From the NCBI RefSeq assembly GCF_013408745.1, contig NZ_JACCBJ010000001.1, forward strand, positions 310,001 through 374,000: DNA of 64,000 bases, in the 5' to 3' direction. Position numbers and translations under genes: made by a program. The DNA comes from Leifsonia soli (GTDB taxonomy: Bacteria; Actinomycetota; Actinomycetes; Actinomycetales; Microbacteriaceae). Shown here in pieces: positions 1-8,672 of this stretch; position 1 is the first letter of the stretch; each line of letters begins with the position of its first letter. The notes below the pieces were generated by a model. It worked only from the letters and a program-made list of their open reading frames with translations. It searched no databases and was not told where the DNA came from.

Positions 1-272
1 ACGACGGCGGACCAGTGGTCGCCGAGCTCGTCCCACGACTCGGGGCCGTGGAACGCCAGCCGGTACTGCAGGTTGAGGAGCGGGCCGAGCACGTCGAGCA
101 CGTCCGGCTGGAACGGGGTGCCGGCCGGGAAACCGAGGCCGAAGCTGTGGATGATGCTGTCGTCCGCCGCGCGCAGCCACACGCCCCAGCCCTGCGCGAC
201 CGGCGTCGCGACCACACGGAAGACGTGCGCCGGGTCGTAGTCGTGGGGGAGGGCGTCGGGCAGCTCGCTCAT
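1..272 (-). CDS. hypothetical protein, 5' part only (runs off left edge)
   Basis: The first 90 codons of a minus-strand gene are visible; the rest lies outside the window. It starts at the ATG at 270-272 with MSELPDALPHDYDPAHVFRV. No signal peptide or membrane segment is visible in the part seen. The middle has a run of aromatic and hydrophobic residues (GWGVWLRAADDSI), suggesting a small globular protein. I do not recognise the family. It is transcribed away from the marR gene. A -10 box lies six bases upstream of the ATG and no Shine-Dalgarno is visible, so the mRNA may be leaderless. Confidence 0.6.
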   Translation of the reverse strand, partial: MSELPDALPHDYDPAHVFRVVATPVAQGWGVWLRAADDSIIHSFGLGFPAGTPFQPDVLDVLGPLLNLQYRLAFHGPESWDELGDHWSAV

Positions 273-278
273 GGTGCA

Positions 279-284
279 ACGGTA
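279..284 (-). promoter_or_regulatory. -10 box for leaderless start at 272
   Basis: TACCGT on the minus strand ends six bases before the ATG. The actinobacterial -10 pattern is TANNNT, so transcription would begin at or next to the start codon. Confidence 0.45.
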
Positions 285-332
285 CAAGGCGCGCGCGAGG
301 TCGGGAACAAATCCGCCCGGGGTGCGGTTGAT

Positions 333-342
333 TGACATGTCA
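333..342. promoter_or_regulatory. palindrome TGACATGTCA, candidate MarR operator
   Basis: A perfect 10-base palindrome lies 36 bases before the marR ATG, and a -35-like TTGACA (332-337) is built into it. MarR proteins commonly autorepress through such sites between divergent genes. The assignment is inferred from position. Confidence 0.45.
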
Positions 343-377
343 GCTATCCGGCTGGCGCGATCGAGAACGAGGACCGC

Positions 378-878
378 ATGAGCCCCACACAGACCCCGGA
401 GCGACTCACCGACCGTGAACTCGCGGTGTGGCGGTCGCTGCTCGACACCACCGGCGAGCTGCGCCGGCTGCTGTCCTCCGAGCTGAACCGGGTGGAGCTC
501 TCGCCCGGCGACTACGCCGTCCTGCTGGCCCTCACCGAGGCGCCCGACCGCACATTGCGGTCGTCCGAACTGGCCGACGCGATCGACTGGGAGCGCAGCC
601 GGGTCTCGCACCACCTCGGGCGCATGGAGAAGCGCGGCCTCATCCGCCGCACCGAATGTCCCGGCGACAACCGTGGCGCGCTGGTCGTTCTCACCGAGGA
701 CGGCTACGAGGCGATCCGGCGGGCCTCCGGACCGCACCTGCGGGCCGTGAAGCGGCTCTTCGCCGACGCGCTCCGCCCCGACCAGCTCGACGCCCTCGCC
801 GGGGCGCTCGAGAGCATCCAGAACCATCTCGACCGCACAGCGGCCGACCCGGACTCGACGGAAGGACACCGCCCATGA
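378..878 (+). CDS. MarR-family winged-helix regulator
   Basis: This is a 166-residue transcription factor of usual MarR length. Residues about 35-110 form the winged helix: the recognition region reads WERSRVSHHLGRMEKRGLI, followed by a wing with the conserved DNRGALVVLTEDG pattern. Terminal helices would form the dimer interface. Its stop codon overlaps the ATG of the next gene (ATGA), so it is probably the first gene of an operon with the NAD(P)-binding protein and the luciferase-like oxidoreductase downstream. It probably represses that operon in response to a small phenolic or oxidising ligand, which cannot be read from the sequence. The palindrome at 333-342 is the likely operator. Confidence 0.88.
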   Translation: MSPTQTPERLTDRELAVWRSLLDTTGELRRLLSSELNRVELSPGDYAVLLALTEAPDRTLRSSELADAIDWERSRVSHHLGRMEKRGLIRRTECPGDNRGALVVLTEDGYEAIRRASGPHLRAVKRLFADALRPDQLDALAGALESIQNHLDRTAADPDSTEGHRP

Positions 879-1561
879 GCACCGCCACCGCGCGACCCCG
901 CGTCGCGATCCTCGGCGTCGGGCACGTCGGCTCGGCGCTCGCGCGCATCCTGCTCGACGCCGGCTACGAGGTGGATGTCGCGGCCTCCGGCGACCCGCAG
1001 CGCATCCAGCTCATCGCCTCGGTCGTCATGCCCGGCGCCCGCCCCGTGTGGGCGGCGGAGGCGGTCGCCGCCGCGGATGTCGTCATCCTCGCCATCCCGC
1101 TGCACCGGTTCGCCGGACTCGACCGCGGGATGCTCGACGGCAAGCTCGTCATCGACTCGATGAACTACTGGGCGCCCACGGACGGCGTCCAGCCGCTGTT
1201 CGAGGACACCGCCCTGACCAGCAGCGAGATCGTCCAGCGCGAACTCCCGCTCTCCACCGTGGTGAAGACGTTCAACCACATCGGCTACCACGAGATGGAG
1301 GAGGACCGCCGCCTTCCCGGCGACCCGGACCGCCGCGCGCTCGGTGTCGCCTCCGACGACCCCGAGGCCGCCGCGCTCGTCGCCTCGCTCATCGAGGACG
1401 TCGGCTACGACACCGTCCTTGTGGAGAGCCTGCGCGACGGCGTCGCGTTCGAGCCGGGCGGCCCCGTCTTCGGTGCGCGCCTCGGCGCGGCCGACTTCCG
1501 CGCCGCCGTCTCTGGCGAGGCCGTCGAGACGGCGCTCGCCTCCGCCGAGGTCGCCGCCTGA
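875..1561 (+). CDS. NAD(P)-binding oxidoreductase, NADPH:F420 reductase-like
   Basis: A 228-residue Rossmann protein. The N-terminus has the dinucleotide loop GVGHVGSALA, followed by a strand-helix pattern to VVILAIPLHRF and KLVIDSMNYW. The later segment STVVKTFNHIGYHEM is typical of the F420-dependent NADP reductase (NpdG-like) family and its many uncharacterised relatives. It would transfer hydride between NADP(H) and an unknown cofactor or substrate in the cytosol; true F420 use is not shown. It starts inside the marR stop codon, so translation is coupled. A paralogue of the same family lies at 18162-18797. A luciferase-like flavin or F420 enzyme follows 60 bp downstream, which fits a shared redox pathway. 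Confidence 0.8.
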   Translation: MSTATARPRVAILGVGHVGSALARILLDAGYEVDVAASGDPQRIQLIASVVMPGARPVWAAEAVAAADVVILAIPLHRFAGLDRGMLDGKLVIDSMNYWAPTDGVQPLFEDTALTSSEIVQRELPLSTVVKTFNHIGYHEMEEDRRLPGDPDRRALGVASDDPEAAALVASLIEDVGYDTVLVESLRDGVAFEPGGPVFGARLGAADFRAAVSGEAVETALASAEVAA

Positions 1562-1621
1562 CCGGCAGCGACCCGCATCCCACCCCCACCCCACCAGCAC
1601 TCCCGCACCGAAAGCACACCC

Positions 1622-2668
1622 ATGAGCACCGCACCCCAGAGCTTCCCGCTGACCTTCGGGCTGAACACCTTCGGCGACGTCACGAGCGACGCCGACGGCC
1701 GTCCCATCTCCCACGCCCAGACCATCCGCGACCTGGTCGGCCACGGTATCGCCGCCGAGCAGGCCGGTCTCGACTTCTTCGGCATCGGAGAGCACCACGT
1801 CGACGACATGCCGCTCTCCGCCGCCGACATCGTGCTGAGCGCGATCGCCGCACGCACCGAGCGCATCCACGTCGGGTCGGCCGTCACCGTGCTGAGCTCG
1901 GACGACCCCGTCCGCGTCTTCCAGCGCTACTCCACCCTCAACGCCGTCTCGGACGGCCGCGCCGAGATCATCCTCGGCCGCGGTTCGAGCATCGACTCGT
2001 TCCCGCTCTTCGGCTTCGACCTCTCCGACTACGAGCAGCTGTTCGAGGAGAAGACCAACCTGTTCGCCCACCTCCGCGAGGGCGGGCCGGTCACCTGGGA
2101 GGGGAGCACCCGCAGCGGGCTCCGCGACCAGGATGTGGTGCCGCATCTCGAATCGCCGCTGCCCACCTGGATCGGCGTCGGCGGCAGTCCCGAGTCCGTC
2201 ATCCGCACGGCCCACTACGGCTTCTCGCTCATGCTCGCCGTGATCGGCGGACCGGCGTCGCGGTTCGCCCCGTACAGCGAGCTGTTCCACAAGGCGCTCG
2301 AGCAGTTCGGCCGGGAACCCCAGCAGATCGGCCTGCACTCGCCCGGGCACGTCGCCGCAACCGACGAGCAGGCGCGGGAGGAGTTCTGGCCGCACTACCG
2401 CGACATGATCACCAAGGTCAGCGCGACGCGCGGGTTCGCCATCCCGACGGAGGCGTCGTTCCGGCGAGAGCTCGGACCGGACGGCAGCCTCTACGTCGGG
2501 TCGCCGGAGACCGTCGCCGCGAAGATCGCCGCCAACCTGCGTGTGGTCGGCGCCAACCGGTTCGACCTCAAGTACGGCATCCCCGGGATGACGGACGAGT
2601 CGCTCCTCACCGCCATCCGCCTGTATGGCGAGGAGGTCGTCCCCCGCGTCCGCGAACTCCTCGCCTGA
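1622..2668 (+). CDS. LLM-class flavin-dependent oxidoreductase
   Basis: A 348-residue bacterial-luciferase-like TIM-barrel enzyme of usual length. The N-terminal strand FGLNTFGDV, the GIGEHHVDD motif (EHH is characteristic), the repeat DDPVRVFQRYSTL and the active-site strand AEIILGRGSSIDSF are all present. The C-terminal part holds the SPETVAAKI segment typical of the family. Such enzymes use FMNH2 or reduced F420 to oxidise or reduce organic substrates; the substrate here is unknown. It follows the NAD(P)-binding protein by 60 bp on the same strand and is probably under control of the MarR protein, which would pair a reductant supplier with a flavin or F420 enzyme. Confidence 0.88.
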   Translation: MSTAPQSFPLTFGLNTFGDVTSDADGRPISHAQTIRDLVGHGIAAEQAGLDFFGIGEHHVDDMPLSAADIVLSAIAARTERIHVGSAVTVLSSDDPVRVFQRYSTLNAVSDGRAEIILGRGSSIDSFPLFGFDLSDYEQLFEEKTNLFAHLREGGPVTWEGSTRSGLRDQDVVPHLESPLPTWIGVGGSPESVIRTAHYGFSLMLAVIGGPASRFAPYSELFHKALEQFGREPQQIGLHSPGHVAATDEQAREEFWPHYRDMITKVSATRGFAIPTEASFRRELGPDGSLYVGSPETVAAKIAANLRVVGANRFDLKYGIPGMTDESLLTAIRLYGEEVVPRVRELLA

Positions 2669-2690
2669 CCGCCTCCCTCACGGATCCGCC

Positions 2691-2758
2691 CACCGTCGAG
2701 TCCGCACTCTTTGCACACTCCGACGGCGCGTCGCGTGCAGAGTTCGCGGACTCGACGG
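2691..2758. repeat. type A palindromic element, copy 1
   Basis: Long imperfect inverted repeat. The left arm starts CACCGTCGAGTCCGC at 2691 and the right arm ends GCGGACTCGACGG at 2758; the inner halves are TTTGCAC and GTGCAGAG around a core GACGGCGCGTC. It lies between two plus-strand genes, 22 bp after the upstream stop and 44 bp before the downstream start. No T run follows the stem. Confidence 0.85.
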
Positions 2759-2802
2759 CTGGTAGCGTGCACCCAACCGACGCACCGACCTCAGGAGGAC
2801 GC

Positions 2803-3432
2803 ATGACGACGCACGCCGACAAGACCTACGCCCGCATCACCGGCTCCCCGGCTCCGCGCGACCTGGAGTGGACCGAGTTCATCAGCTTCTGGCAGGACCG
2901 CGCCGACCAGGTGGAACAGGAGACCGGCGATCGCCTCGCGGTGAAGCTGAACGGACACCGCGAGGTCTTCCGCCGCCAGCACGACGGCCGCGTCTCCATC
3001 GAGGACATCGAGCGGGCCCGCCACCTGCTGGCGGCGACTCCGGAGCCGAAGGGCCACGGCGAGCTGCTCGCCGTCGCGATCGACGCCGAGCACGCCCGCA
3101 TCTTCGACTTCGATCTGGATGCGCGCACGGTCAGCGACACGGAGTGCACGGTGACCGACGAGGACCGCCGCGCCGACCACCTCCGCACGGTCGAGCGGCA
3201 CACCGGCCATGACGACGAGCGCGACCTGGACCACTTCTTCGACGCCGTCGCCGAGGCGCTGCGGTCGACCGCTCCCGACCGCTCGTTCGTCGTGATCGGG
3301 CACGGGTCGGGCAAGGCGGATGTCGCCGCCGAGTTCGTCGAGCGCCTGCGCGCCGCGCACGCGGATGTCGCTGCGCGCGTGACCGCGCTCACCGAGCTCG
3401 ACCTCAGTGCAGCGACCGACGCCGACATCTAG
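2803..3432 (+). CDS. eRF1-domain-3-like (translational machinery type) protein
   Basis: A 209-residue cytosolic protein with a strong AGGAGG ribosome site (2793-2798) before the ATG. The N-terminal third is acidic and helical and not recognised. Residues about 85-200 match small proteins related to the third domain of archaeo-eukaryotic release factor eRF1: strand LLAVAIDAEHARIFDFDLD, a central helix DHFFDAVAEAL, then SFVVIGHGSGKADVAAEF and a last ARVTALTELDLS strand. In other bacteria short homologues are annotated as translational machinery proteins, and baeRF proteins are thought to act on ribosomes; the activity is inferred only from this. It is flanked by type A palindromes on both sides. 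Confidence 0.6.
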   Translation: MTTHADKTYARITGSPAPRDLEWTEFISFWQDRADQVEQETGDRLAVKLNGHREVFRRQHDGRVSIEDIERARHLLAATPEPKGHGELLAVAIDAEHARIFDFDLDARTVSDTECTVTDEDRRADHLRTVERHTGHDDERDLDHFFDAVAEALRSTAPDRSFVVIGHGSGKADVAAEFVERLRAAHADVAARVTALTELDLSAATDADI

Positions 3433-3490
3433 TCCGCCGCCCAGGCCGCCGTCCGCCTCTAGCCGCCGCCCGCGCCCTCCCGCCTCACGC

Positions 3491-3566
3491 CCCCACCGTC
3501 GAGTCCGCAAACTTTGCACGAGACGCGCCGTCAGAGCGTGCAAAGTTTGCGGACTCGACGGTGGGG
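3491..3566. repeat. type A palindromic element, copy 2 (perfect 30-bp arms)
   Basis: A perfect inverted repeat: left arm 3491-3520 begins CCCCACCGTCGAGTCCGC and ends TTTGCACG; right arm 3537-3566 is its exact complement; the loop is 16 bases. It occupies the gap between two convergent genes, with a G-rich tail reaching within a few bases of the 3575 stop. It could act as a two-way terminator, but there is no U tract, and other copies are not at gene ends. Confidence 0.92.
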
Positions 3567-3574
3567 GGAGGGGG

Positions 3575-5857
3575 CTACTGCTCGAGGGGGGCGCGCTTCA
3601 GGATGAGGAAGCGGGCTCCGTAGGCGGGGACGCTGACCGGGAAGCTGGCCAGGTCGTCCACGGTCCCGACCTCGCTGCCGTCGGCGGCATCCGTCACCGT
3701 TGCGCGGTGGGGGAGCGCCTCCGAGCGCACGGTGCCGTCGACGGCGGTGTCGGTCATGTTCAGCACCGTCAGCTGCACCACGGGCAGCTCCTGCTCGTCC
3801 AGCGTCTCCAGCTCGTGCACCAGGACGAGCATGCCCGGGTGCGCGACGTCCGGGACGTCGACCTGGCGGGCGCTCGCGATGCCCCAGCGGTCGCGGATGC
3901 GGAGGAGCTCCCGCAGGCGGTTCGCGAACGAGTCGCGCTTCCGCAACTGCTCGGGGAGCGGCCCGTACAGCGAGCGGGCCCGCGGCATCCCGTAGGCGGA
4001 GCGGTCGGCATCGGGTGCGGATCCGAGCAGGTCGTGCGCTCCCCGCTCGACCCAGCGGGTGTCGCCCTCCGCGATGAGGTCGGCCACCTCGGCGCGGGGG
4101 ACCGTGAGGGCGCCGAGCAGGTCCCATCCCGACAGAGCGAAGACGCCCGGCTGCCAGGCGTTGAACGCGGCGAGCAGCAGGTGGGCGTCGCGGATCGCCG
4201 GGATGTCGTCCTCGGTGATCGAGTCGAGCGTCGCGTGCCCCTGGGTCGCAGCGATGAGGGAGGCCGACGTGCAGGCGATGCCGTTCGTCGTGAACACGAG
4301 GTTGTAGTCGGCCGTCGGCTCGGTGATCGCCTCGACGAGATCGGCGCGGATGCGCTGGGCCAGCTCCCCTCCGCTGATCTCCTCCCCGCGGAACGTGTAG
4401 ACGTCGTTCTGGTGCAGCGTGGCCCAGTGCACGAGCTCGTAGGTGAGCTCGTCGTGGTTCTGCATCCCGTGCACCAGGCTCACGGGCTCGACCCCGAGTT
4501 CCAGCGAGGTGCGCAGGGTGAGGCGCAGGAACTCGGTGTCGCCGGTGGCGAGGGCGTGGTGGTACGCCGGACGGTTGATGAAGTCGTACGAGAGGTCGGC
4601 GCCGACAGCCCCGGTGTCGCGGATGTCCTCGACGGTCAGGTTGAGCTCCTGGAAGGTGAAGCCGCCGACCTTGCGCACCATGCCGGCGATGATGTGGTTC
4701 GCCGCGTGCGACAGCGGGTGGCCCTCCGACCAGGCCGGCATCCCCTCCGCGCTCTTCTCGACGCCGAGGAAGCCGTTCGCATCCAGCCGCAGCGCGCTCG
4801 TGCCGAGGTCGCCGAGCGAGTGCAGGGCGTCGCCGATCACCAGGCGCATGCCCGAGAACGTCGGGTCGAGCCAGTTGACCGACGGCTGGCCCTCCTTGAA
4901 GTAGTGGAGGTAGACCCAGCGGCGGGTGACGCCGTCGACGCCGATCACCGGCGCGGTGGCGCTCCAGTTCGTCTCCTTGACTCCGGGCGCGTAGAAGATC
5001 ACGCGCTGCAGCTCGCCGATGATGTAGCCGCGCTCGGCGAGCGCCGCCTCCGTCGACGGGTCGAGGTTGACGGAGTCGCGGCCCTCCGGCACCTCGGGCA
5101 GCAGGTGCCACTCGTCCGGCGGGATCTCGACCATGTGGTAGATGCCGGGGTAGTCCTTGTACGCCATCTCGGCGAGCCGGAAGTCGGCTCCCTTGCCGGT
5201 GTGACCCGGCACGATGTCGTCGATGACGCTGCCGCCGTGCTCCTCGGCGACGTCGGTCAGGCGGCGGAAGGTGTCCTCATCGCCGAAGGCCGGATCGATC
5301 TGGGTGCCGATGCGGTCGAAGTGGCCGTCGACGCTCGGGGTCTCCTGCCAGCCGCGGATGCCGCCGGCCCGCTTCACCGGACCGGTGTGGATGCCGTTGA
5401 TCCCGATCCGCTGGAACGCGCGCCACAGCTCCGGGTCGGCGAGCGCCGTGAGGAACGACTCGCCCGGTCGCGTGATCAGCGAGATCGGGTACGCGGTGAA
5501 CCAGACGTCGGATGTGGAGACCGCACGGCGGGCGTCCGGCCGGGCGTACGGGTTGCGCCACATGCTGGGCGAGCCGGAGAGCTGCCGGCTGAGCACGTCC
5601 GCATCCTTCAGCATGGACTGCCGCACCAGCCATTCGACGTACGCGGGGTTCTGGCCGTTGGCCGCCCGGGGGTCGGAGAACGTGCGGCGGATGCTGCCTC
5701 CGCGGAGGTTCGCACGCGGGCGCAGCCGGCGCGGTCTCGCGGGGTAGAGCTGTTCGTCGTAGGTGATCTCCTCCGGCGCCGCCTGCTCCTCCGCAGGGGT
5801 CTCGCCGGGTGCCGTCGCCGTGTCCTGCTCCGTCGCCTCGAGTGCCTCGTCGTCCAC
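3575..5857 (-). CDS. GH13 alpha-glucan enzyme, trehalose synthase-like
   Basis: A 760-residue protein starting at GTG 5857, preceded by AAGGAG at five bases. The first 50 or so residues are acidic and probably disordered ([19 protein letters not shown]). The barrel keeps the three GH13 catalytic residues: nucleophile Asp359 (LRLDANGF), acid/base Glu404 (FTFQELN) and transition-state Asp469 in [10 protein letters not shown]. The rest resembles enzymes annotated as trehalose synthase or maltose glucosyltransferase, but it is longer than classical TreS (about 600) and the barrel entry is atypical ([18 protein letters not shown]). It probably interconverts maltose and trehalose or remodels an alpha-glucan; the exact reaction is uncertain. 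It is divergent from nhaA and ends against palindrome copy 2. Confidence 0.68.
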   Translation of the reverse strand: MDDEALEATEQDTATAPGETPAEEQAAPEEITYDEQLYPARPRRLRPRANLRGGSIRRTFSDPRAANGQNPAYVEWLVRQSMLKDADVLSRQLSGSPSMWRNPYARPDARRAVSTSDVWFTAYPISLITRPGESFLTALADPELWRAFQRIGINGIHTGPVKRAGGIRGWQETPSVDGHFDRIGTQIDPAFGDEDTFRRLTDVAEEHGGSVIDDIVPGHTGKGADFRLAEMAYKDYPGIYHMVEIPPDEWHLLPEVPEGRDSVNLDPSTEAALAERGYIIGELQRVIFYAPGVKETNWSATAPVIGVDGVTRRWVYLHYFKEGQPSVNWLDPTFSGMRLVIGDALHSLGDLGTSALRLDANGFLGVEKSAEGMPAWSEGHPLSHAANHIIAGMVRKVGGFTFQELNLTVEDIRDTGAVGADLSYDFINRPAYHHALATGDTEFLRLTLRTSLELGVEPVSLVHGMQNHDELTYELVHWATLHQNDVYTFRGEEISGGELAQRIRADLVEAITEPTADYNLVFTTNGIACTSASLIAATQGHATLDSITEDDIPAIRDAHLLLAAFNAWQPGVFALSGWDLLGALTVPRAEVADLIAEGDTRWVERGAHDLLGSAPDADRSAYGMPRARSLYGPLPEQLRKRDSFANRLRELLRIRDRWGIASARQVDVPDVAHPGMLVLVHELETLDEQELPVVQLTVLNMTDTAVDGTVRSEALPHRATVTDAADGSEVGTVDDLASFPVSVPAYGARFLILKRAPLEQ

Positions 5858-5949
5858 GTGGTCTCCTTCCGTGACTGCCAACGTAACCCCCGAAACGGCC
5901 GGCGTCTTCCGACGACCGTTCCCCACGCCCCGGGAGGCGCGCGACTCGC

Positions 5950-5955
5950 TAGAGT
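5950..5955 (+). promoter_or_regulatory. -10 box for leaderless nhaA start
   Basis: TAGAGT ends seven bases before GTG 5963. No Shine-Dalgarno precedes the GTG, so leaderless translation is likely. Confidence 0.45.
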
Positions 5956-5962
5956 TTTTCCC

Positions 5963-7855
5963 GTGACCACTCCGCTCACGCTCATCCAACGTTCGCCCGA
6001 TCCCGAGTCGGCCGGGCAGTCGCGCGACCGGCGGCCGAGCATCGCCGAGCGCTTCCGCTCGATGGGGCGCAGCCGCATCGGCGCGCTCCTGCTCGTCGCG
6101 GCGACGCTCATCGCGATCGTGTGGGCCAACATCTCGTTCACGGGCTACGAGCAGTTCTGGGACACCCACCTGATCGTGGGGGTCGGCGATCTGCACCTCG
6201 ACTTCACCCTCCACGCGCTCGTCAACGACGCCCTCATGGCGATCTTCTTCTTTACCGTCGGGCTGGAGGTGCGGCGCGAGTTCGCGATCGGCGAGCTCAC
6301 CAGCTGGTCGCGCGCCGTCGTCCCGGTCGTCGCCGCGGTCTTCGGGCTGGCGGTTCCCGCGCTCATCTTCGTGCTGTTCACCCTGGGGACGGGGATGGAG
6401 CACGCCTGGGGTGTCGTGATCTCCACCGACACGGCGTTCCTCGTCGGCGCGCTCGCCCTCGTCGGCCCGCACGCGACCGGGCGCCTCCGAGTGTTCCTCC
6501 TGGCGCTCGCCGTGGTGGACGACATCGGCGCCCTGAGCATCATCGCCCTGGTCTACACCGAGAACTTCAACCCGTATCCGCTGATCATCGCCGCGGTCGG
6601 ACTGGTCGGCGTCTACTTCACGCGCTATCTGCGCGGAGGCCGGGGGCCGGTGTACGCGACGCTCGCGATCATCGTGTGGCTCGCGTTCCTCGCGTCGGGC
6701 GTGCACCCCACGCTGGCCGGCGTGGCGATCGCCCTGCTCGTGCCGGTGTACCGGCCCAACCGGCGGGATGTGGAGCACGCCCTCGATCTCGCCCGCACCT
6801 TCCGGCAGTCGCCGAACACGGAGTACGCACGAGCCGCGGCGAACAGCCTGCGCGAGTCCATCTCGATCAACGAACGCCTGCAGTCGGCGTGGGGCCCGTA
6901 TGTGGCATACGTCGTGCTGCCGCTGTTCGCCCTCGCCAACGCGGGCGTTCGGCTGGACGGCGACATCCTCGCCGGCGCGCTCGTCTCGCCGATCGCCTGG
7001 GGTGTGCTCGCCGGTCTCGTCGTCGGCAAGTTCGTCGGCGTGTTCGGTTCCACCGCCGTGCTGCGCCTGCTCAAGATCGGCGACTTCGGGCCGGGCCTCA
7101 CCCTCGACCGCCTGGCCGGCGGAGCGGCGCTGTGCGGGATCGGCTTCACCATCTCGCTGTTCATCGTCGACCTGGGAGTGCGTGACGAGGCGGCGCAGAA
7201 CGCCGCCCGCGTCGGCGTGCTCGCGGCGACGATCGTGGCCTTCGTCGTCGCGACCATCGTGTTCCGCATCTCGGACGCCCGCCGTCCGAAGGACGAGGCC
7301 GGCCTGACCCTGGTCCGTCCGGTCGACCCGGCGCGCGACCACATCTTCGGGTCGCTGGATGCGCCGTACGAGATCGTCGAGTACGGCGACTTCCAGTGCG
7401 GCTTCTGCCTCAAGGCGACCGGGTCGGTGTTCGAGGTGCAGCGCGAGCTGGGCGACCGCCTCCGGTACGTCTGGCGGCACGCGCCCCTCACGCGGTACCA
7501 CCCCAACGCGCTCGCGGCTGCGGAGGCGTCGGAGGCCGCGGCGCGTCAGGGCAAATTCTTCGAGTTCGAGCGCGCTTTGTTCGCCGACCAGGAGCACCAG
7601 CTCCCGTCAGACATCCTGCGCCGTGCGGAGGAGCTCGACCTCGACCTCGAGCGCTTCGAGGCCGACCTCAGCTCCCCAGAGGTGGCCGCCCGTGTCCGCG
7701 ACGACATGCTGGATGCGGAGGCGATGGACATCACGGCCGTACCGACGTTCTTCATCAACGGCCGCCGCCACGTCGGCCCGTATGACGCCCAGTCGCTCAT
7801 CCGCGCGATGCAGGCGTCCGAGGGGACGGACACCGCCGCGACCGCGCAGCCGTAG
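5963..7855 (+). CDS. nhaA: Na+/H+ antiporter NhaA fused to DsbA-like thioredoxin
   Basis: A 630-residue two-domain membrane protein. Residues about 45-440 are a full NhaA antiporter with roughly twelve membrane segments, including [13 protein letters not shown] and the ion-binding pair Asp186-Asp187 in [10 protein letters not shown]. It would exchange Na+ or Li+ for protons and help alkaline and salt tolerance. Residues about 455-625 form a DsbA/thioredoxin-4 domain with active-site Cys479-Gly-Phe-Cys482 and the cis-Pro region [15 protein letters not shown]. NhaA-thioredoxin fusions are known in actinobacteria, but the role of the redox domain is not established. GTG 5963 is chosen because a -10 box sits seven bases upstream. 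A hairpin follows at 7868-7894. Confidence 0.9.
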   Translation: MTTPLTLIQRSPDPESAGQSRDRRPSIAERFRSMGRSRIGALLLVAATLIAIVWANISFTGYEQFWDTHLIVGVGDLHLDFTLHALVNDALMAIFFFTVGLEVRREFAIGELTSWSRAVVPVVAAVFGLAVPALIFVLFTLGTGMEHAWGVVISTDTAFLVGALALVGPHATGRLRVFLLALAVVDDIGALSIIALVYTENFNPYPLIIAAVGLVGVYFTRYLRGGRGPVYATLAIIVWLAFLASGVHPTLAGVAIALLVPVYRPNRRDVEHALDLARTFRQSPNTEYARAAANSLRESISINERLQSAWGPYVAYVVLPLFALANAGVRLDGDILAGALVSPIAWGVLAGLVVGKFVGVFGSTAVLRLLKIGDFGPGLTLDRLAGGAALCGIGFTISLFIVDLGVRDEAAQNAARVGVLAATIVAFVVATIVFRISDARRPKDEAGLTLVRPVDPARDHIFGSLDAPYEIVEYGDFQCGFCLKATGSVFEVQRELGDRLRYVWRHAPLTRYHPNALAAAEASEAAARQGKFFEFERALFADQEHQLPSDILRRAEELDLDLERFEADLSSPEVAARVRDDMLDAEAMDITAVPTFFINGRRHVGPYDAQSLIRAMQASEGTDTAATAQP

Positions 7856-7867
7856 CGCGCTCGCGCT

Positions 7868-7894
7868 CGGCGGTCGTCCTGCGGCCGACCGCCG
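7868..7894. terminator. hairpin downstream of nhaA
   Basis: CGGCGGTCG (7868-7876) pairs exactly with CGACCGCCG (7886-7894) across a nine-base loop, 13 bases after the nhaA stop. No T run follows. Confidence 0.4.
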
Positions 7895-7945
7895 GCCGGC
7901 AGCCGACTAACGGCCACGCCGCCGAGGGACGTCGGTGGCCGGCCC

Positions 7946-7951
7946 TACGAT
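7946..7951 (+). promoter_or_regulatory. -10 box for leaderless start at 7958
   Basis: TACGAT ends six bases before the ATG of the YdeI-family gene, with no ribosome site in between. Confidence 0.45.
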
Positions 7952-7957
7952 CGGGTC

Positions 7958-8554
7958 ATGGCCGACGACCCCCAGCGACCCTCGCCCGACCTCCTCGTGG
8001 TCGCCGACCAGGCCGCGTGGCGTGCCTGGCTGGACGAGAACGAGCGGAGCTCCGACGGCGTCTGGCTGGTGCTCGCCAAGAAGGGCGTCACCGACCCGAC
8101 GTGCCTCACCTACCAGGAGGCCCTGATCGAGTCGCTCTGCAGCGGCTGGATCGACGGGCAGCGCCGATCCCGCGATGCGACGACCTTCGTGCAGCGCTAC
8201 ACTCCGCGGCGCAAGACGTCGCTGTGGTCGGAGCGCAACATCCGGCTCGTCGAGGGCCTCATCGCCGAGGGCAGGATGCGAGCGGCCGGCCATGCGGAGA
8301 TCGAGCGGGCGAAGGCCGACGGCCGCTGGGAGCGCGCATACGCGGGGCCCGCATCGATCCAGGTGCCGGACGACCTGGCGGCCGCCCTCGCCGCCTCACC
8401 GACGGCTGCCGACACGTTCGCCGGACTGAACGGCCAGAACCGCTACTCCGTCCTGCACCGCATCATCACGGCGCCCAGCGAGACGAGTCGAGCGAACCGG
8501 CTGGCCAAGCTGGTGGGGATGCTGGAGCGCGGCGAGACGCCGCATCCGCAGTGA
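7958..8554 (+). CDS. YdeI/OmpD-associated family protein
   Basis: A 198-residue cytosolic protein of usual family length. Recognisable family features are AAWRAWLDENERSSDGVWL near the N-terminus, SLCSGWIDGQRR, the basic TPRRKTSLWSERNI segment and a C-terminal helical tail ending before NRLAKLVGMLERGE. The family is annotated from YdeI and its association with OmpD; its biochemical function is unknown and it appears in peptide-resistance and general stress settings. It stands alone between nhaA and the bicupin gene, with its own leaderless-type promoter. I see no catalytic motif to support an enzymatic claim. Confidence 0.8.
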   Translation: MADDPQRPSPDLLVVADQAAWRAWLDENERSSDGVWLVLAKKGVTDPTCLTYQEALIESLCSGWIDGQRRSRDATTFVQRYTPRRKTSLWSERNIRLVEGLIAEGRMRAAGHAEIERAKADGRWERAYAGPASIQVPDDLAAALAASPTAADTFAGLNGQNRYSVLHRIITAPSETSRANRLAKLVGMLERGETPHPQ

Positions 8555-8672
8555 CCCGATCCCACCATCCTCGATCCCGCCATCCTCTCGGACCGGCCCA
8601 CCCGGAACAAGCGTTGATCGGCGGCTCCGCGGCCCCATAGGTTGGGGGTGACACCCCGACGAAAGGACCCGC

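Noticed and set aside
3491-3566. Palindrome copy A2 as an ordinary intrinsic terminator
   Set aside because: It is at convergent gene ends and could stop transcription, but it has no U tract and the same element occurs in gene starts and a related one in a divergent gap, so terminator is not a sufficient explanation.
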